Assembly (NCBI RefSeq): GCF_016907435.1
Contig: NZ_JAFBBZ010000001.1
Location: 2,604,001-2,668,000, forward strand
Length of the DNA stretch: 64,000 nt
Direction of reading: 5' to 3'
DNA from: Nocardioides salarius
Lineage (GTDB): Bacteria > Actinomycetota > Actinomycetes > Propionibacteriales > Nocardioidaceae
Shown here: piece by piece, positions 8,399 through 16,749 of the stretch
How the letters are laid out: every line of letters starts with the position of its first letter
Position numbering within the stretch: the first letter of the stretch is position 1
Position numbers and translations under genes: made by a program
Notes under the pieces: model-generated
Told to the model about the DNA's origin: nothing
Seen by the model: only the letters and a program-made list of their open reading frames with translations
Databases searched by the model: none

Positions 8399-8758
8399 GT
8401 GCCCGTCCGCCTGCGTCCCGCTGACCCCGCCGACGTCGCCGACGCGCTCGAGCGGCTGGGCGCCGGCGCCGAGGAGCGCGCCGACCTGCGGCTGCTGGTC
8501 AAGCACTTCCTGGCGGTGCTCGAGCAGCGCGCGCCCGGGCACTCGGTCGAGGTGCGGGTGCCGCCGTACGCCGCCGTGCAGGTGATCCCGGGCGTGCGCC
8601 ACACCCGCGGCACCCCGCCGGCCGTCGTCGAGACCGATGCCGCGACCTGGATCGCGCTGGCCACGGGCCGGATGACCTGGGCGCAGGCCGAGAAGTCCGG
8701 CAGCGTCAGTGCCTCGGGCCAGCGCGCCGACCTGGCCCCGCACCTGCCGCTGACCTGA
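8399..8758 (+). CDS. Sterol-carrier-family protein
   Basis: This small 119-aa protein resembles the short actinobacterial sterol-carrier-like proteins that often sit near purF and purM. The block HSVEVRVPPYAAVQVIPG, followed by GTPPAVVETDAATWIALATG and MTWAQAEKSG, fits the SCP2-type fold, in which ATWIALATGR is the recurrent motif. A lipid-binding role is only inferred from the family. The GTG start is fixed by the -10 hexamer 6 bp upstream. It stands alone between divergent and leaderless neighbours. Confidence 0.75.
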   Translation: MPVRLRPADPADVADALERLGAGAEERADLRLLVKHFLAVLEQRAPGHSVEVRVPPYAAVQVIPGVRHTRGTPPAVVETDAATWIALATGRMTWAQAEKSGSVSASGQRADLAPHLPLT

Positions 8759-8775
8759 GCCCGCCCGCTCCCCGC

Positions 8776-8781
8776 TAGCCT
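8776..8781 (+). promoter_or_regulatory. -10 hexamer of a leaderless promoter
   Basis: TAGCCT ends 6 bases before the GTG start of the phospholipase D-like gene at 8788. Confidence 0.5.
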
Positions 8782-8787
8782 CCACGG

Positions 8788-10443
8788 GTGCCCCACCGTG
8801 CAGATCCTCGCGACTGGTTCCTCTCCCGCGAGGAACGCGGCAACGGGTCGACCCGGGTCGACGACGCCCACCCGGACGCCGCGTTCTCCACCGGCAACCG
8901 GGTGCGGGCGCTGGTGCACGGGCGCACCTACTTCGCCGAGCTGCTGCGCTGCGTCGAGGCGGCCGGCGAGGGTGACCTGGTCTGGTTCACCGACTGGCGC
9001 TCCGACCCCGACCAGCGCCTCGGCGACGAGCCGGGCAGCGAGCTGGTGGAGGTCCTGGGTCGCGCGCTCGACCGGGGTGCCGACGTGCGAGCCCTGGTGT
9101 GGCGCTCGCAGGCCGACACGCTGGGCTACGCCCACCAGGAGCACCGCGACCTCGGCGACCTGCTGCAGGAGCGCGGCGCCGACGTGCAGCTCGACATGCG
9201 GGTGACCCGCGCGGGCACCCACCACCAGAAGTTCGTCGTCGTGCGTCACCGCGACGAGCCGGCCCGCGACATCGCCTTCGTCGGCGGCATCGACCTGTGC
9301 CACGGCCGCCGCGACGACGCCATGCACGAGGGCGACCCGCAGACCCTGCACGTCGCCGACGAGTACGGCGAGCGCGCGCCCTGGCACGACGTGCAGGTCG
9401 CCCTGCAGGGCCCCGTGGTGCACGACGTCGAGACCGTCTTCCGCGAGCGCTGGGAGGACTCCAGCCCCACGACCCGGCACCCGTGGCGACGCCTGCGCGA
9501 CGCCCGCGCCGACCTCGACGGCGCCCGGAGCCCGCTGCCCCCGCAGTCCCCGCCCCCGCCCCCCGCCCCCGACGAGGCCGACACCGACGCCGGTCACGCC
9601 GTCCAGCTGCTGCGCACCTACCCCGTGCTGGGCACCGGGTGGGCGTTCGACTTCGCCCCCCGGGGCGAGCGGTCGGTGGCGCGCGGCTACACCAAGGCCG
9701 TCAAGCACGCCCGGCGACTGGTCTACGTCGAGGACCAGTTCCTGTGGGGCCACGAGATGAGCACGGTGCTGGCCGACGCGTTGCGGGCCCAGCCCGGGCT
9801 GCACGTGGTCGTGGTGCTGCCCCAGCACCCCGACCAGGACGGCTGGTTCGCCCGCGACCCCCAGGTCCTCGGCCGGCTGCGCGGCGTGCAGCGGCTGCTG
9901 CTCGAGGCGCCCGACCGGGTCGCGTTCTACGGGCTCGAGAACCACGCCGGCACCCCCGTCTACGTGCACGCCAAGGTCTGCGTCCTCGACGACACCTGGG
10001 CCTCGATCGGCTCCGACAACTTCTGCCGGCGCTCCTGGACCAACGACTCCGAGCTCTCGGCCGCGATCATCGACCGCGACGAGACCGACGGCGGGGCCGG
10101 CTTCGCGCGGCGCCTGCGCCTGACCCTGGCCGCCGAGCACCTCGACCGCCTCGACCCCGACGAGCTCACCTCGGTCGACGAGATGGACGACGCCGGGCTG
10201 CTCGAGGTGATGGCCGACTGCGTCGACCCGGTCGACATGTTCGCCCGCTTCGCCGAGAGCGCCGACGCGCTGGAGGCCTGGCACGACGGCGGCCGGGTCG
10301 GCCCGCGCCCGCCGGGCCGGCTGCGGCGCCTGCCCGAGCCGCGGCTGCCCCTGGTGCGCCAGCTCCTGGCCGTGCCGAGCTACCGCTACCTGCACGACCC
10401 CGACGGCCGCTCCTGGCGGATGCGCCGGCGCAAGGGGTTCTGA
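8788..10443 (+). CDS. Phospholipase D-like protein with two HKD motifs
   Basis: This 551-aa cytoplasmic-looking protein has no signal peptide. It carries two PLD catalytic motifs: THHQKFVVVRHRD (His146, Lys148, about Asp156) and VHAKVCVLDD (His394, Lys396, Asp401). Both are followed by the usual GG/GS residues (FVGGIDLC and SIGSDNFCRRSW). The two half-domains are joined by a proline-rich linker (around residue 250, PLPPQSPPPPPAP). The spacing fits the bacterial phospholipase D/cardiolipin-synthase superfamily, but the second half lacks the membrane segments of true cardiolipin synthases. Phosphodiesterase activity on a phospholipid is likely, with the exact substrate unknown. The leaderless GTG start is supported by TAGCCT upstream. 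Confidence 0.85.
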   Translation: MPHRADPRDWFLSREERGNGSTRVDDAHPDAAFSTGNRVRALVHGRTYFAELLRCVEAAGEGDLVWFTDWRSDPDQRLGDEPGSELVEVLGRALDRGADVRALVWRSQADTLGYAHQEHRDLGDLLQERGADVQLDMRVTRAGTHHQKFVVVRHRDEPARDIAFVGGIDLCHGRRDDAMHEGDPQTLHVADEYGERAPWHDVQVALQGPVVHDVETVFRERWEDSSPTTRHPWRRLRDARADLDGARSPLPPQSPPPPPAPDEADTDAGHAVQLLRTYPVLGTGWAFDFAPRGERSVARGYTKAVKHARRLVYVEDQFLWGHEMSTVLADALRAQPGLHVVVVLPQHPDQDGWFARDPQVLGRLRGVQRLLLEAPDRVAFYGLENHAGTPVYVHAKVCVLDDTWASIGSDNFCRRSWTNDSELSAAIIDRDETDGGAGFARRLRLTLAAEHLDRLDPDELTSVDEMDDAGLLEVMADCVDPVDMFARFAESADALEAWHDGGRVGPRPPGRLRRLPEPRLPLVRQLLAVPSYRYLHDPDGRSWRMRRRKGF

Positions 10444-10478
10444 GCCCCCGGCCCGACGGGGGCGCCGACCGCCCCGAC

Positions 10479-10484
10479 TACCTT
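10479..10484 (+). promoter_or_regulatory. -10 hexamer of a leaderless promoter
   Basis: TACCTT ends 6 bases before the ATG start of the M20 dipeptidase at 10491. Confidence 0.5.
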
Positions 10485-10490
10485 GGCGCC

Positions 10491-11870
10491 ATGAGCCACC
10501 ACGCCGACACCACCGACCTGCGGGCCCGCGTCGCCGACGTGCTGCCCGGGCTGCGCAGCGACCTCGAGGACCTCGTGCGGATCGAGTCCGTCAGCGCCGA
10601 CCCCGCCCGCGCCGACGAGGTACGCCGCAGCGCCGAGGCCGTGCGCGCGCTGCTGGCCGCGGAGGGCATGGACACCGAGGTCGTCAGCATCGAGGGCGGG
10701 GCGCCGGCGGTGATCGGCCACAGGGCCGGCCCGGCGGGCGCGCCGACGGTGCTGCTCTACGCCCACCACGACGTGCAGCCCGAGAACGACCACGCCGACT
10801 GGGACTCCCCGCCCTTCGAGCCCACCGAGCGCGACTCCCCGAGCGGTCGCCGGCTCTTCGCCCGTGGCGCGGCCGACGACAAGGCCGGCATCGTGGCCCA
10901 CCTGGGCGCGCTGCGGGTCTTCGGCGACGACCTCCCGGTCAGCGTCACGGTCTTCGTCGAGGGCGAGGAGGAGGTCGGCTCCGAGACCCTGCCGGCCCTG
11001 CTGGCGGCCCACCAGGAGCGGCTGCGCGCCGACGTCATCGTGATCGCCGACTCCGGCAACTGGGACGTCGGCGTCCCGGCGCTGACCACCAGCCTGCGCG
11101 GCCTGGTGCGCGCCGACGTCGAGGTCCGCACCCTGACCCACGCGGTGCACTCGGGCATGTGGGGCGGGCTGGTGCCCGACGCCCTGATGACCCTGAGCCG
11201 GCTCATCTCGACGCTGCACGACGACGCCGGCGACGTCGCGGTCGCGGGCCTGCACGCCGGCCCCGCCGCCGACGTGGACTACCCCGAGGAGCGGCTGCGC
11301 GCCGAGTCCGGCGCCGCGCCGGGCACCCGGTGGATCGGCAGCGGCTCCGCCGTCGAGCGGCTGTGGACCAAGCCGTCGCTGAGCATCACCGGCCTCGACG
11401 CCCCGAAGGTCGAGGGCGCCAGCAACACGCTGGTGCCGGCCGCCCGGGCCCGGATCTCGCTGCGCATCGCGCCCGGCGACACCACCGAGAACGCCGTGGC
11501 CCGGCTGACCGAGCACCTCGAGCAGCACGTCGCCTGGGGCGCGGAGCTGTCGGTGCGCATCACCGACACCGGCGAGGCCACCCAGATCGACGCCACCGGC
11601 CCGGCGTACGACGCGGCCCGCGCGGCGTTCGCGGAGGCCTGGGACGGCACCGAGCCGATCGACATGGGTGTCGGCGGGTCGATCCCCTTCATCGCCGAGT
11701 TCCTCGAGGCGTTCCCGCGAGCCAGCGTGCTGGTCACCGGTGTCGAGGACCCCGACACCCGCGCCCACGGCGCCAACGAGGGCCTGCACCTGGCCGAGTT
11801 CGAGCGGGTGGTGCTGGCCGAGACGCTGCTGCTGGCCCGGCTCGCCGAGGCGGGGCGTCCCACTGCCTGA
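10491..11870 (+). CDS. M20-family metallo-dipeptidase
   Basis: This 459-aa zinc peptidase is of the ArgE/DapE/CPG2 clan. The first metal ligand block is YAHHDVQPEN, with the GRRLFARGAADDKAG block after it. The catalytic glutamate lies in VEGEEEVGSE, and a late histidine falls in RAHGANEGLHLAEF. A lid/dimerisation domain (about residues 205-320) is inserted in the usual place. It probably cleaves dipeptides or N-acyl amino acids in the cytoplasm, as there is no signal peptide. The start is fixed by the leaderless -10 hexamer. The name dipeptidase is the family default and the substrate is unknown. Confidence 0.9.
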   Translation: MSHHADTTDLRARVADVLPGLRSDLEDLVRIESVSADPARADEVRRSAEAVRALLAAEGMDTEVVSIEGGAPAVIGHRAGPAGAPTVLLYAHHDVQPENDHADWDSPPFEPTERDSPSGRRLFARGAADDKAGIVAHLGALRVFGDDLPVSVTVFVEGEEEVGSETLPALLAAHQERLRADVIVIADSGNWDVGVPALTTSLRGLVRADVEVRTLTHAVHSGMWGGLVPDALMTLSRLISTLHDDAGDVAVAGLHAGPAADVDYPEERLRAESGAAPGTRWIGSGSAVERLWTKPSLSITGLDAPKVEGASNTLVPAARARISLRIAPGDTTENAVARLTEHLEQHVAWGAELSVRITDTGEATQIDATGPAYDAARAAFAEAWDGTEPIDMGVGGSIPFIAEFLEAFPRASVLVTGVEDPDTRAHGANEGLHLAEFERVVLAETLLLARLAEAGRPTA

Positions 11871-11954
11871 GACGATCGGGCACGGGTAAAAATCCGTCCG
11901 TCTGACAGGACCGAACTCCACATGTGCGTGACGACGCTCACGCGCGGGTAGAGA

Positions 11955-11983
11955 GGGGGCACGACCGCAAGCGGTCGGCCCCC
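11955..11983. terminator. Strong GC hairpin upstream of the molybdenum hydroxylase genes
   Basis: GGGGGC (11955-11960) and CGACCG (11962-11967) pair with CGGTCG (11972-11977) and GCCCCC (11978-11983). One base is bulged, and the loop is four bases. It lies 85 bp after the dipeptidase stop and 34 bp before the next ATG. It may end the upstream transcript, or be a 5'-leader structure of the oxidoreductase. Confidence 0.5.
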
Positions 11984-12016
11984 ACCCCCCGAACCGCATG
12001 GGAGCACCTCGGACAC

Positions 12017-14365
12017 ATGACCTCGCCAGACGCACGACCCCAGCCCCCCGCCCCCGGACCGGACCCCGCGGGAGGGGTCCGGCGTCGCTCCTTCCTCGGC
12101 TACGTGATCGGCGGCACCACGCTCGTGGCCGCGGCCGACCTCACGATGGCGCGCCCGGCACGGGCCGCCGTCCCGTCGCTGCCGCAGGTGCCCGAGCTCT
12201 ACGACCTCGAGGACCTGCAGACCGACGCGGCGCTGCCCACCTCGCAGCTGATCACCATCGAGATCAACGACGACGGCACCGCCTCCTTCGCGCTGCCGCG
12301 CATGGAGGTCGGCCAGGGCATCACCACCTCGACCGCGATGATCATCGCCGAGGAGCTCGACCTGCCGGTCGACAAGGTGCGGGTCACCCTGGCCCCGGCC
12401 CGCCCCGAGCTGGTCTTCAACCAGCTCACCGGCGGCTCCAACAGCACCGTGTCGACGTACACGCCGATCCGGGTGGCCTCGGCCATCGCCCGCGGCGCGC
12501 TCCTCGAGGCCGCCGCGCTCGAGATGGGGTACGCCGTCGAGCGGCTGCGCACCAAGGACGGCGTCGTCATCGGCCCGGCCGGCGAGACGCTGGGCTACGG
12601 CGACCTGGCCCGCCTCGCGGCGAGCCCGGTCACCGAGGTCGTCGACGTGCTCCTCAAGGACCCCGAGGAGTTCACCCGCATCGGCAAGCCGCGCAACCGC
12701 GACGACGCGCGGCTCGCGGTGACCGGCCAGAAGGACTTCACCCTCGACCTCGAGGTCAAGGGCGCGCTGCCCACCATGCTGTGCCGGGCGCCCACGCTCA
12801 ACGGCACGCCCAAGCGGCTGCGCAACAAGAAGAAGATCCTGCGGATGCCGGGCGTCAAGCAGGTCGCGCTCGTCGACACCGGGGTCGCGGTGCGCGCCAA
12901 GACCTTCGGCCAGTGCATCGACGCGATCCGCGCGATGGACGTGGTGTGGAACGGCGGCCCGGTCGACGGCGAGTCCGACCAGACCATCCTGGCCCGGCTG
13001 AAGAAGGCCGAGCTGCCGCTGGCGGTGCCGGAGGTGCCGTTGCTGGCCAAGACCGTCGAGGAGCGCTTCGAGTTCATGTTCCGCTCCAGCGCGGCGCTGG
13101 AGCCCAACTGCGCCATCGCCGACGTGCGCGAGGACTCCGCCGAGATCTGGTCGGGGCTCAAGGTGCCGATCCTGGCCCAGCAGAACATCGCCCAGGCGTT
13201 GGGGATGAGCCAGGACCAGGTGAAGGTCAACGTCGTGACCGGCGGTGGCTCCTTCGGCCACAAGCTCTTCAGCGACGCCGCGATCGAGGCCGCCAAGGTC
13301 TCGCAGGCGATGGGCAAGCCGGTCAAGCTGATGTGGCACCGCGCCGACGAGCCCCGCCAGGGCCGGCTGCACCCGATGGTGACCTCGCGCATCCGCGCGA
13401 CGGTGCTGGCCGGGCAGGTGCTCAGCTTCGAGCAGCGCAACACCAGCGTGGTCACCGACTTCAGCCACGGCCTGGGCGAGATCATCACCTCGACCATCGA
13501 CGAGGCGCCCACCGAGGTCGGCAAGATGGTGGGCGGGCTGGGCTTCTCCCAGACCATCTTCACCCTGACCCAGGAGCTCGGCTACAACTTCGGCGTCGTC
13601 ACCCAGCTGCTCAACGAGACCGACGACCGCTTCAACACCGGCAGCATGCGCAACATCTACTCGCCCGACACCCGGGTGGCCGCGGAGCTGGTCGTCGACC
13701 GGCTGGCCGCCGAGGTCGGGCTGGACCCGCTGGAGTTCCGGCTGCGCCACGCCAAGAGCGACAAGGTCCGCAAGGCGCTCGAGAAGGTCGCCGAGGAGGG
13801 CGACTGGGGTCGCAGGATGCCCCAGGGGATGGCCCAGGGCATCGCGATCCACCAGGAGTACAAGGGCGCGACCGCCTGCCTGGTCGAGATCGACGTGCGC
13901 CCCGAGACCGTCAACCGCAAGATCCGCAACGCCGTGACCGGCCCGCGGGTCACCCGTGCGACGTTCGCCGTCGACGCCGGCCTGGTGATCAACCCCCGGG
14001 GCCTGGAGGCCCAGATGATGGGCGGCTTCTCCGACGGCCTGGCACTGACCCTGACCAGCAGCGTGCACCTGCGCGACGGGCACTTCCTCGAGGCCAGCTG
14101 GGACAACTACTACTACACCCGCCAGTGGAACATCCCGCCGCGCTTCGACTGCTTCGTGCTGCCCTCGGAGGACCGGCTGCCCGGTGGCGCCGGCGAGGCC
14201 GGCGTGGCCGCCTCGGCGGCGGCGGTGGCCTGCGCCTACGCCCGGGCCACGGGCACGATGCCCACCCGGTTCCCCATCAACCACGGCAAGGTCACCTTCA
14301 AGCCCAAGTCGTTCGTGCCGTCGGTCCCCAAGTCGCCGACCAACGGCCTCAAGTTCACCTACTAA
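12017..14365 (+). CDS. Molybdopterin-binding large subunit, isoquinoline 1-oxidoreductase/aldehyde oxidase type
   Basis: This 782-aa large subunit belongs to the xanthine-oxidase family. A Tat signal (RRRSFLGYVIGGTTLVAAA, about residues 24-42) directs the folded cofactor-loaded enzyme out of the cell. Family marks are the VGQGITTSTAMIIAEEL block near residue 100, GGGSFGHKL for molybdopterin contact, and GGAGEAGVAASAAAV near residue 735 with the active-site glutamate. It lacks an FAD domain, as in IorB-type enzymes, so electrons should pass through the adjacent [2Fe-2S] subunit to an external acceptor. It is followed by that subunit 12 bp downstream. The substrate (aldehyde or N-heterocycle) is not identifiable. 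Confidence 0.88.
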   Translation: MTSPDARPQPPAPGPDPAGGVRRRSFLGYVIGGTTLVAAADLTMARPARAAVPSLPQVPELYDLEDLQTDAALPTSQLITIEINDDGTASFALPRMEVGQGITTSTAMIIAEELDLPVDKVRVTLAPARPELVFNQLTGGSNSTVSTYTPIRVASAIARGALLEAAALEMGYAVERLRTKDGVVIGPAGETLGYGDLARLAASPVTEVVDVLLKDPEEFTRIGKPRNRDDARLAVTGQKDFTLDLEVKGALPTMLCRAPTLNGTPKRLRNKKKILRMPGVKQVALVDTGVAVRAKTFGQCIDAIRAMDVVWNGGPVDGESDQTILARLKKAELPLAVPEVPLLAKTVEERFEFMFRSSAALEPNCAIADVREDSAEIWSGLKVPILAQQNIAQALGMSQDQVKVNVVTGGGSFGHKLFSDAAIEAAKVSQAMGKPVKLMWHRADEPRQGRLHPMVTSRIRATVLAGQVLSFEQRNTSVVTDFSHGLGEIITSTIDEAPTEVGKMVGGLGFSQTIFTLTQELGYNFGVVTQLLNETDDRFNTGSMRNIYSPDTRVAAELVVDRLAAEVGLDPLEFRLRHAKSDKVRKALEKVAEEGDWGRRMPQGMAQGIAIHQEYKGATACLVEIDVRPETVNRKIRNAVTGPRVTRATFAVDAGLVINPRGLEAQMMGGFSDGLALTLTSSVHLRDGHFLEASWDNYYYTRQWNIPPRFDCFVLPSEDRLPGGAGEAGVAASAAAVACAYARATGTMPTRFPINHGKVTFKPKSFVPSVPKSPTNGLKFTY

Positions 14366-14377
14366 GGAGAGGCCGAC

Positions 14378-14857
14378 ATGCCCAAGCAGACCTTCATCCT
14401 CAACGGCAAGCCGGTCACCGTGAACGTCAAGGACGACGTGCGGGTGCTCTGGGTCCTGCGTGACCTCCTCGGGGTCACCGGACCGAAGTACGGGTGCGGC
14501 ATCAACGTGTGCAAGGCGTGCACGTCGCACATCAACGGCAAGGCCTTCAACCCGTGCTCGGTGCGGGTCGGCGACCTGGGTCGCCGCGACGAGGTCACCA
14601 CGATCGAGGGCCTCCCCGACACCGTGGGCCAGGACCTGCACCCCATGCAGGAGGCCTGGATCGACCGCGACGTCCCGCAGTGCGGCTACTGCCAGCCCGG
14701 CCAGATCATGGCCGCCGTGGCGCTGGTCAAGAAGGTGCGCCGCGAGGGTCGCGAGATCAGCGAGTCCGACCTCGACACGATCCGCAACATCTGCCGCTGC
14801 GGCACCTACACGCGCATCCGCGAGGCCGTCGTGCAGGGGGCCCGCGGGATGGGCTGA
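14378..14857 (+). CDS. [2Fe-2S] small subunit of the molybdenum hydroxylase (IorA type)
   Basis: This 159-aa iron-sulfur subunit has two cluster sites. The N-terminal plant-type site has GCGINVCKAC, with a fourth Cys in NPCSVRVG. The C-terminal four-helix site has CGYCQPGQIM and CRCGTYTRIREAV. It transfers electrons from the molybdenum centre of the preceding large subunit. A strong AAGGAG site lies just before the ATG, and the genes are 12 bp apart, so they form an operon. It has no export signal, so it should ride out with the Tat-targeted partner. Large-before-small gene order is the reverse of the first-described iorAB. Confidence 0.92.
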   Translation: MPKQTFILNGKPVTVNVKDDVRVLWVLRDLLGVTGPKYGCGINVCKACTSHINGKAFNPCSVRVGDLGRRDEVTTIEGLPDTVGQDLHPMQEAWIDRDVPQCGYCQPGQIMAAVALVKKVRREGREISESDLDTIRNICRCGTYTRIREAVVQGARGMG

Positions 14858-14862
14858 CCCGC

Positions 14863-16668
14863 TCAGACGCGGCTGCCGGGGAGGGTGACGGTGAAGACGC
14901 TGCCCTCCCCGGGGGCCGACTCGACGTCGATCCGGCCGCCGAGGTGGTGCACGACGCGGTGCACGATCGCCAGCCCGAGCCCCGTGCCCGGCTGGCTGGC
15001 GGCAGCGGGGTCGGCCGAGCGGTAGAACTCCTCGAAGAGGCGCTGCTTCTCGGCGGGGTCGATGCCGATGCCGCGGTCGACGACCCGCAGCACCACGGTG
15101 GGTGGCGCGGCCTCGAGGTGCACGTCGACCTCACCGCCGTCGTGGGAGTACTTCACGGCGTTGCTGACCAGGTTGACGACCAGCCGCTCGAGGTCGGAGG
15201 GGTCGGCGTCGACCAGGGCCTGCTGGGACGGCAGGTGCACCTGTACCCGGATGCCGCGGGCGTCGGCCTGCACCGCCAGGCCGTCGACGACGTCGTGCAG
15301 GAGGGCGCCGAGGTCGTGCGGCTCCAGCGACGCGGGGTCGGCCGCCTCGTCGAAGCGGGCCAGCGTCAGCAGGTCGGCCACGATGTCGTCGAGACGCCGG
15401 GTGGCCCGTCCGATCCCGCGCAGCGAGCGCTGCACCTGGGTGCCGGTGCCCGGCTCCTCGGCGAGGAACATCTCCAGCATGTCGAGGTAGCCGCCGACGG
15501 CCGCGAGCGGGTTCTTGAGCTCGTGGGCCATCGTCGCGATCAGCTGCTGGCGGTACGCCGCGGCCTGCTGCTCGCGCTCGAAGCTGCGGGCGTTGAGCAC
15601 CGCCCGGCCGAGGTCGTGGCCGATGTCGAGCGCGGCGCTGGCCTCCTCGTCGGACCAGTCGGCTCGGTCGTGGCGGAACATCAGCAGGCGGCCGACGCAC
15701 TCGGGACCGGCCCCGAGCGGCGTCAGCAGCAGCGAGGCGTCACCCTGCTCGTGGAGGCCGTCGAGCAGCACCGCGTGCTCCTCGGCGCTGAGCAGCGCGG
15801 GAGCCGCGCGGCGGTGCGACACGATGGCGACCTGCTGGTCGCGCCAGCAGCGCTCGGCCAGGAGACGCGACTGCAGCGAGAGCTCGTCGAGGTCGGCCAC
15901 GTCCTCCTCGGCCAGCAGGTGCACACGCACCTCGTCGACGGCGAACCCGTCGCAGACGCTGTCGATCGTGGTCTGCACCAGGCGGGCCAGGTCGAGGTCG
16001 GCGGTCGCGGTGCGGACCACCCGCCGCGCCGCGTCGGCGAGACGCACCTGCTCGCGCAGCCGCTCGTGCTCGAGCGCCTGGACCATGGCCCGGTTGGCGC
16101 GCTCGGCGTGCTCGGCGAGACGGCGGCGCTGCTCGGGGCCGGGACGACGGCCGTCGTGGGGCAGGTCGACCCAGACGATGCCCTGCAGGGCGCCCTCGGC
16201 GTCGGTGAGCGGAGCCATCAGCAGGTCGCACGGCTGCCAGGCGTCCGGGTGGGCGTCGGCACCGTCGCCCTCCGCGGAGCCCACCCAGATGTGGTCGAGC
16301 AGCTCGACCGCCTCGTGGTGCGGCAGGAAGCGCAGCGGTCCCCACCGCTCCGCGCGCTCGAGCATGGTCATCGCGACCGGGGTCGGGGTGATGTCGCCGG
16401 TCAGGTCCGCCGCCGCGTCGTCGTCGCCGTCGACGACGACGAACTCGAGCTCGTCGCTGGCGCGGAAGAGGCTCACGGCCGAGACCCGGAAGCCGCCGGC
16501 GCTGGCCATCTCGGCCGCGATCGTGCCGAGCATCCGGGCCAGGTCGGGGCTGTCCCGCGACGTCGAGGGGTCCACAGGAGCCGTGGTGGCGGTGCCCGGG
16601 GTTTGGCTCACGGGGGCGGCTCCGGCAGCTGGTGCAGTTGTCGGGCGGACGGGGGTCTGCTCCACCAT
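14863..16668 (-). CDS. GAF-domain sensor histidine kinase (paralog 1)
   Basis: This 601-aa soluble kinase has no membrane segment. Two GAF-like sensory regions (about residues 40-195 and 225-360) precede the dimerisation/phosphoacceptor domain with AHELKNPLAAVGG (His382). The ATPase domain follows, with N box LVVNLVSNAVKYS, G1 VVDRGIGIDP and G2 GTGLGLAIVHRVV. It converges with the molybdenum hydroxylase operon, with only 5 bp between stops. It is 81 bp downstream of a paralogous kinase and shares the distinctive AERWGPLRFLPH and DIGHDLGRAVLNARSFERE blocks. No response regulator gene is adjacent, so its partner must lie elsewhere. Confidence 0.9.
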   Translation of the reverse strand: MVEQTPVRPTTAPAAGAAPVSQTPGTATTAPVDPSTSRDSPDLARMLGTIAAEMASAGGFRVSAVSLFRASDELEFVVVDGDDDAAADLTGDITPTPVAMTMLERAERWGPLRFLPHHEAVELLDHIWVGSAEGDGADAHPDAWQPCDLLMAPLTDAEGALQGIVWVDLPHDGRRPGPEQRRRLAEHAERANRAMVQALEHERLREQVRLADAARRVVRTATADLDLARLVQTTIDSVCDGFAVDEVRVHLLAEEDVADLDELSLQSRLLAERCWRDQQVAIVSHRRAAPALLSAEEHAVLLDGLHEQGDASLLLTPLGAGPECVGRLLMFRHDRADWSDEEASAALDIGHDLGRAVLNARSFEREQQAAAYRQQLIATMAHELKNPLAAVGGYLDMLEMFLAEEPGTGTQVQRSLRGIGRATRRLDDIVADLLTLARFDEAADPASLEPHDLGALLHDVVDGLAVQADARGIRVQVHLPSQQALVDADPSDLERLVVNLVSNAVKYSHDGGEVDVHLEAAPPTVVLRVVDRGIGIDPAEKQRLFEEFYRSADPAAASQPGTGLGLAIVHRVVHHLGGRIDVESAPGEGSVFTVTLPGSRV

Positions 16669-16749
16669 AAAGCGGCCTCTTGGCCGACGGCCCCTCTTTC
16701 CACAGGTCGGGCCCGGCCGCGACGCGACGGGCTCGGGGCCCGCCGTGCC

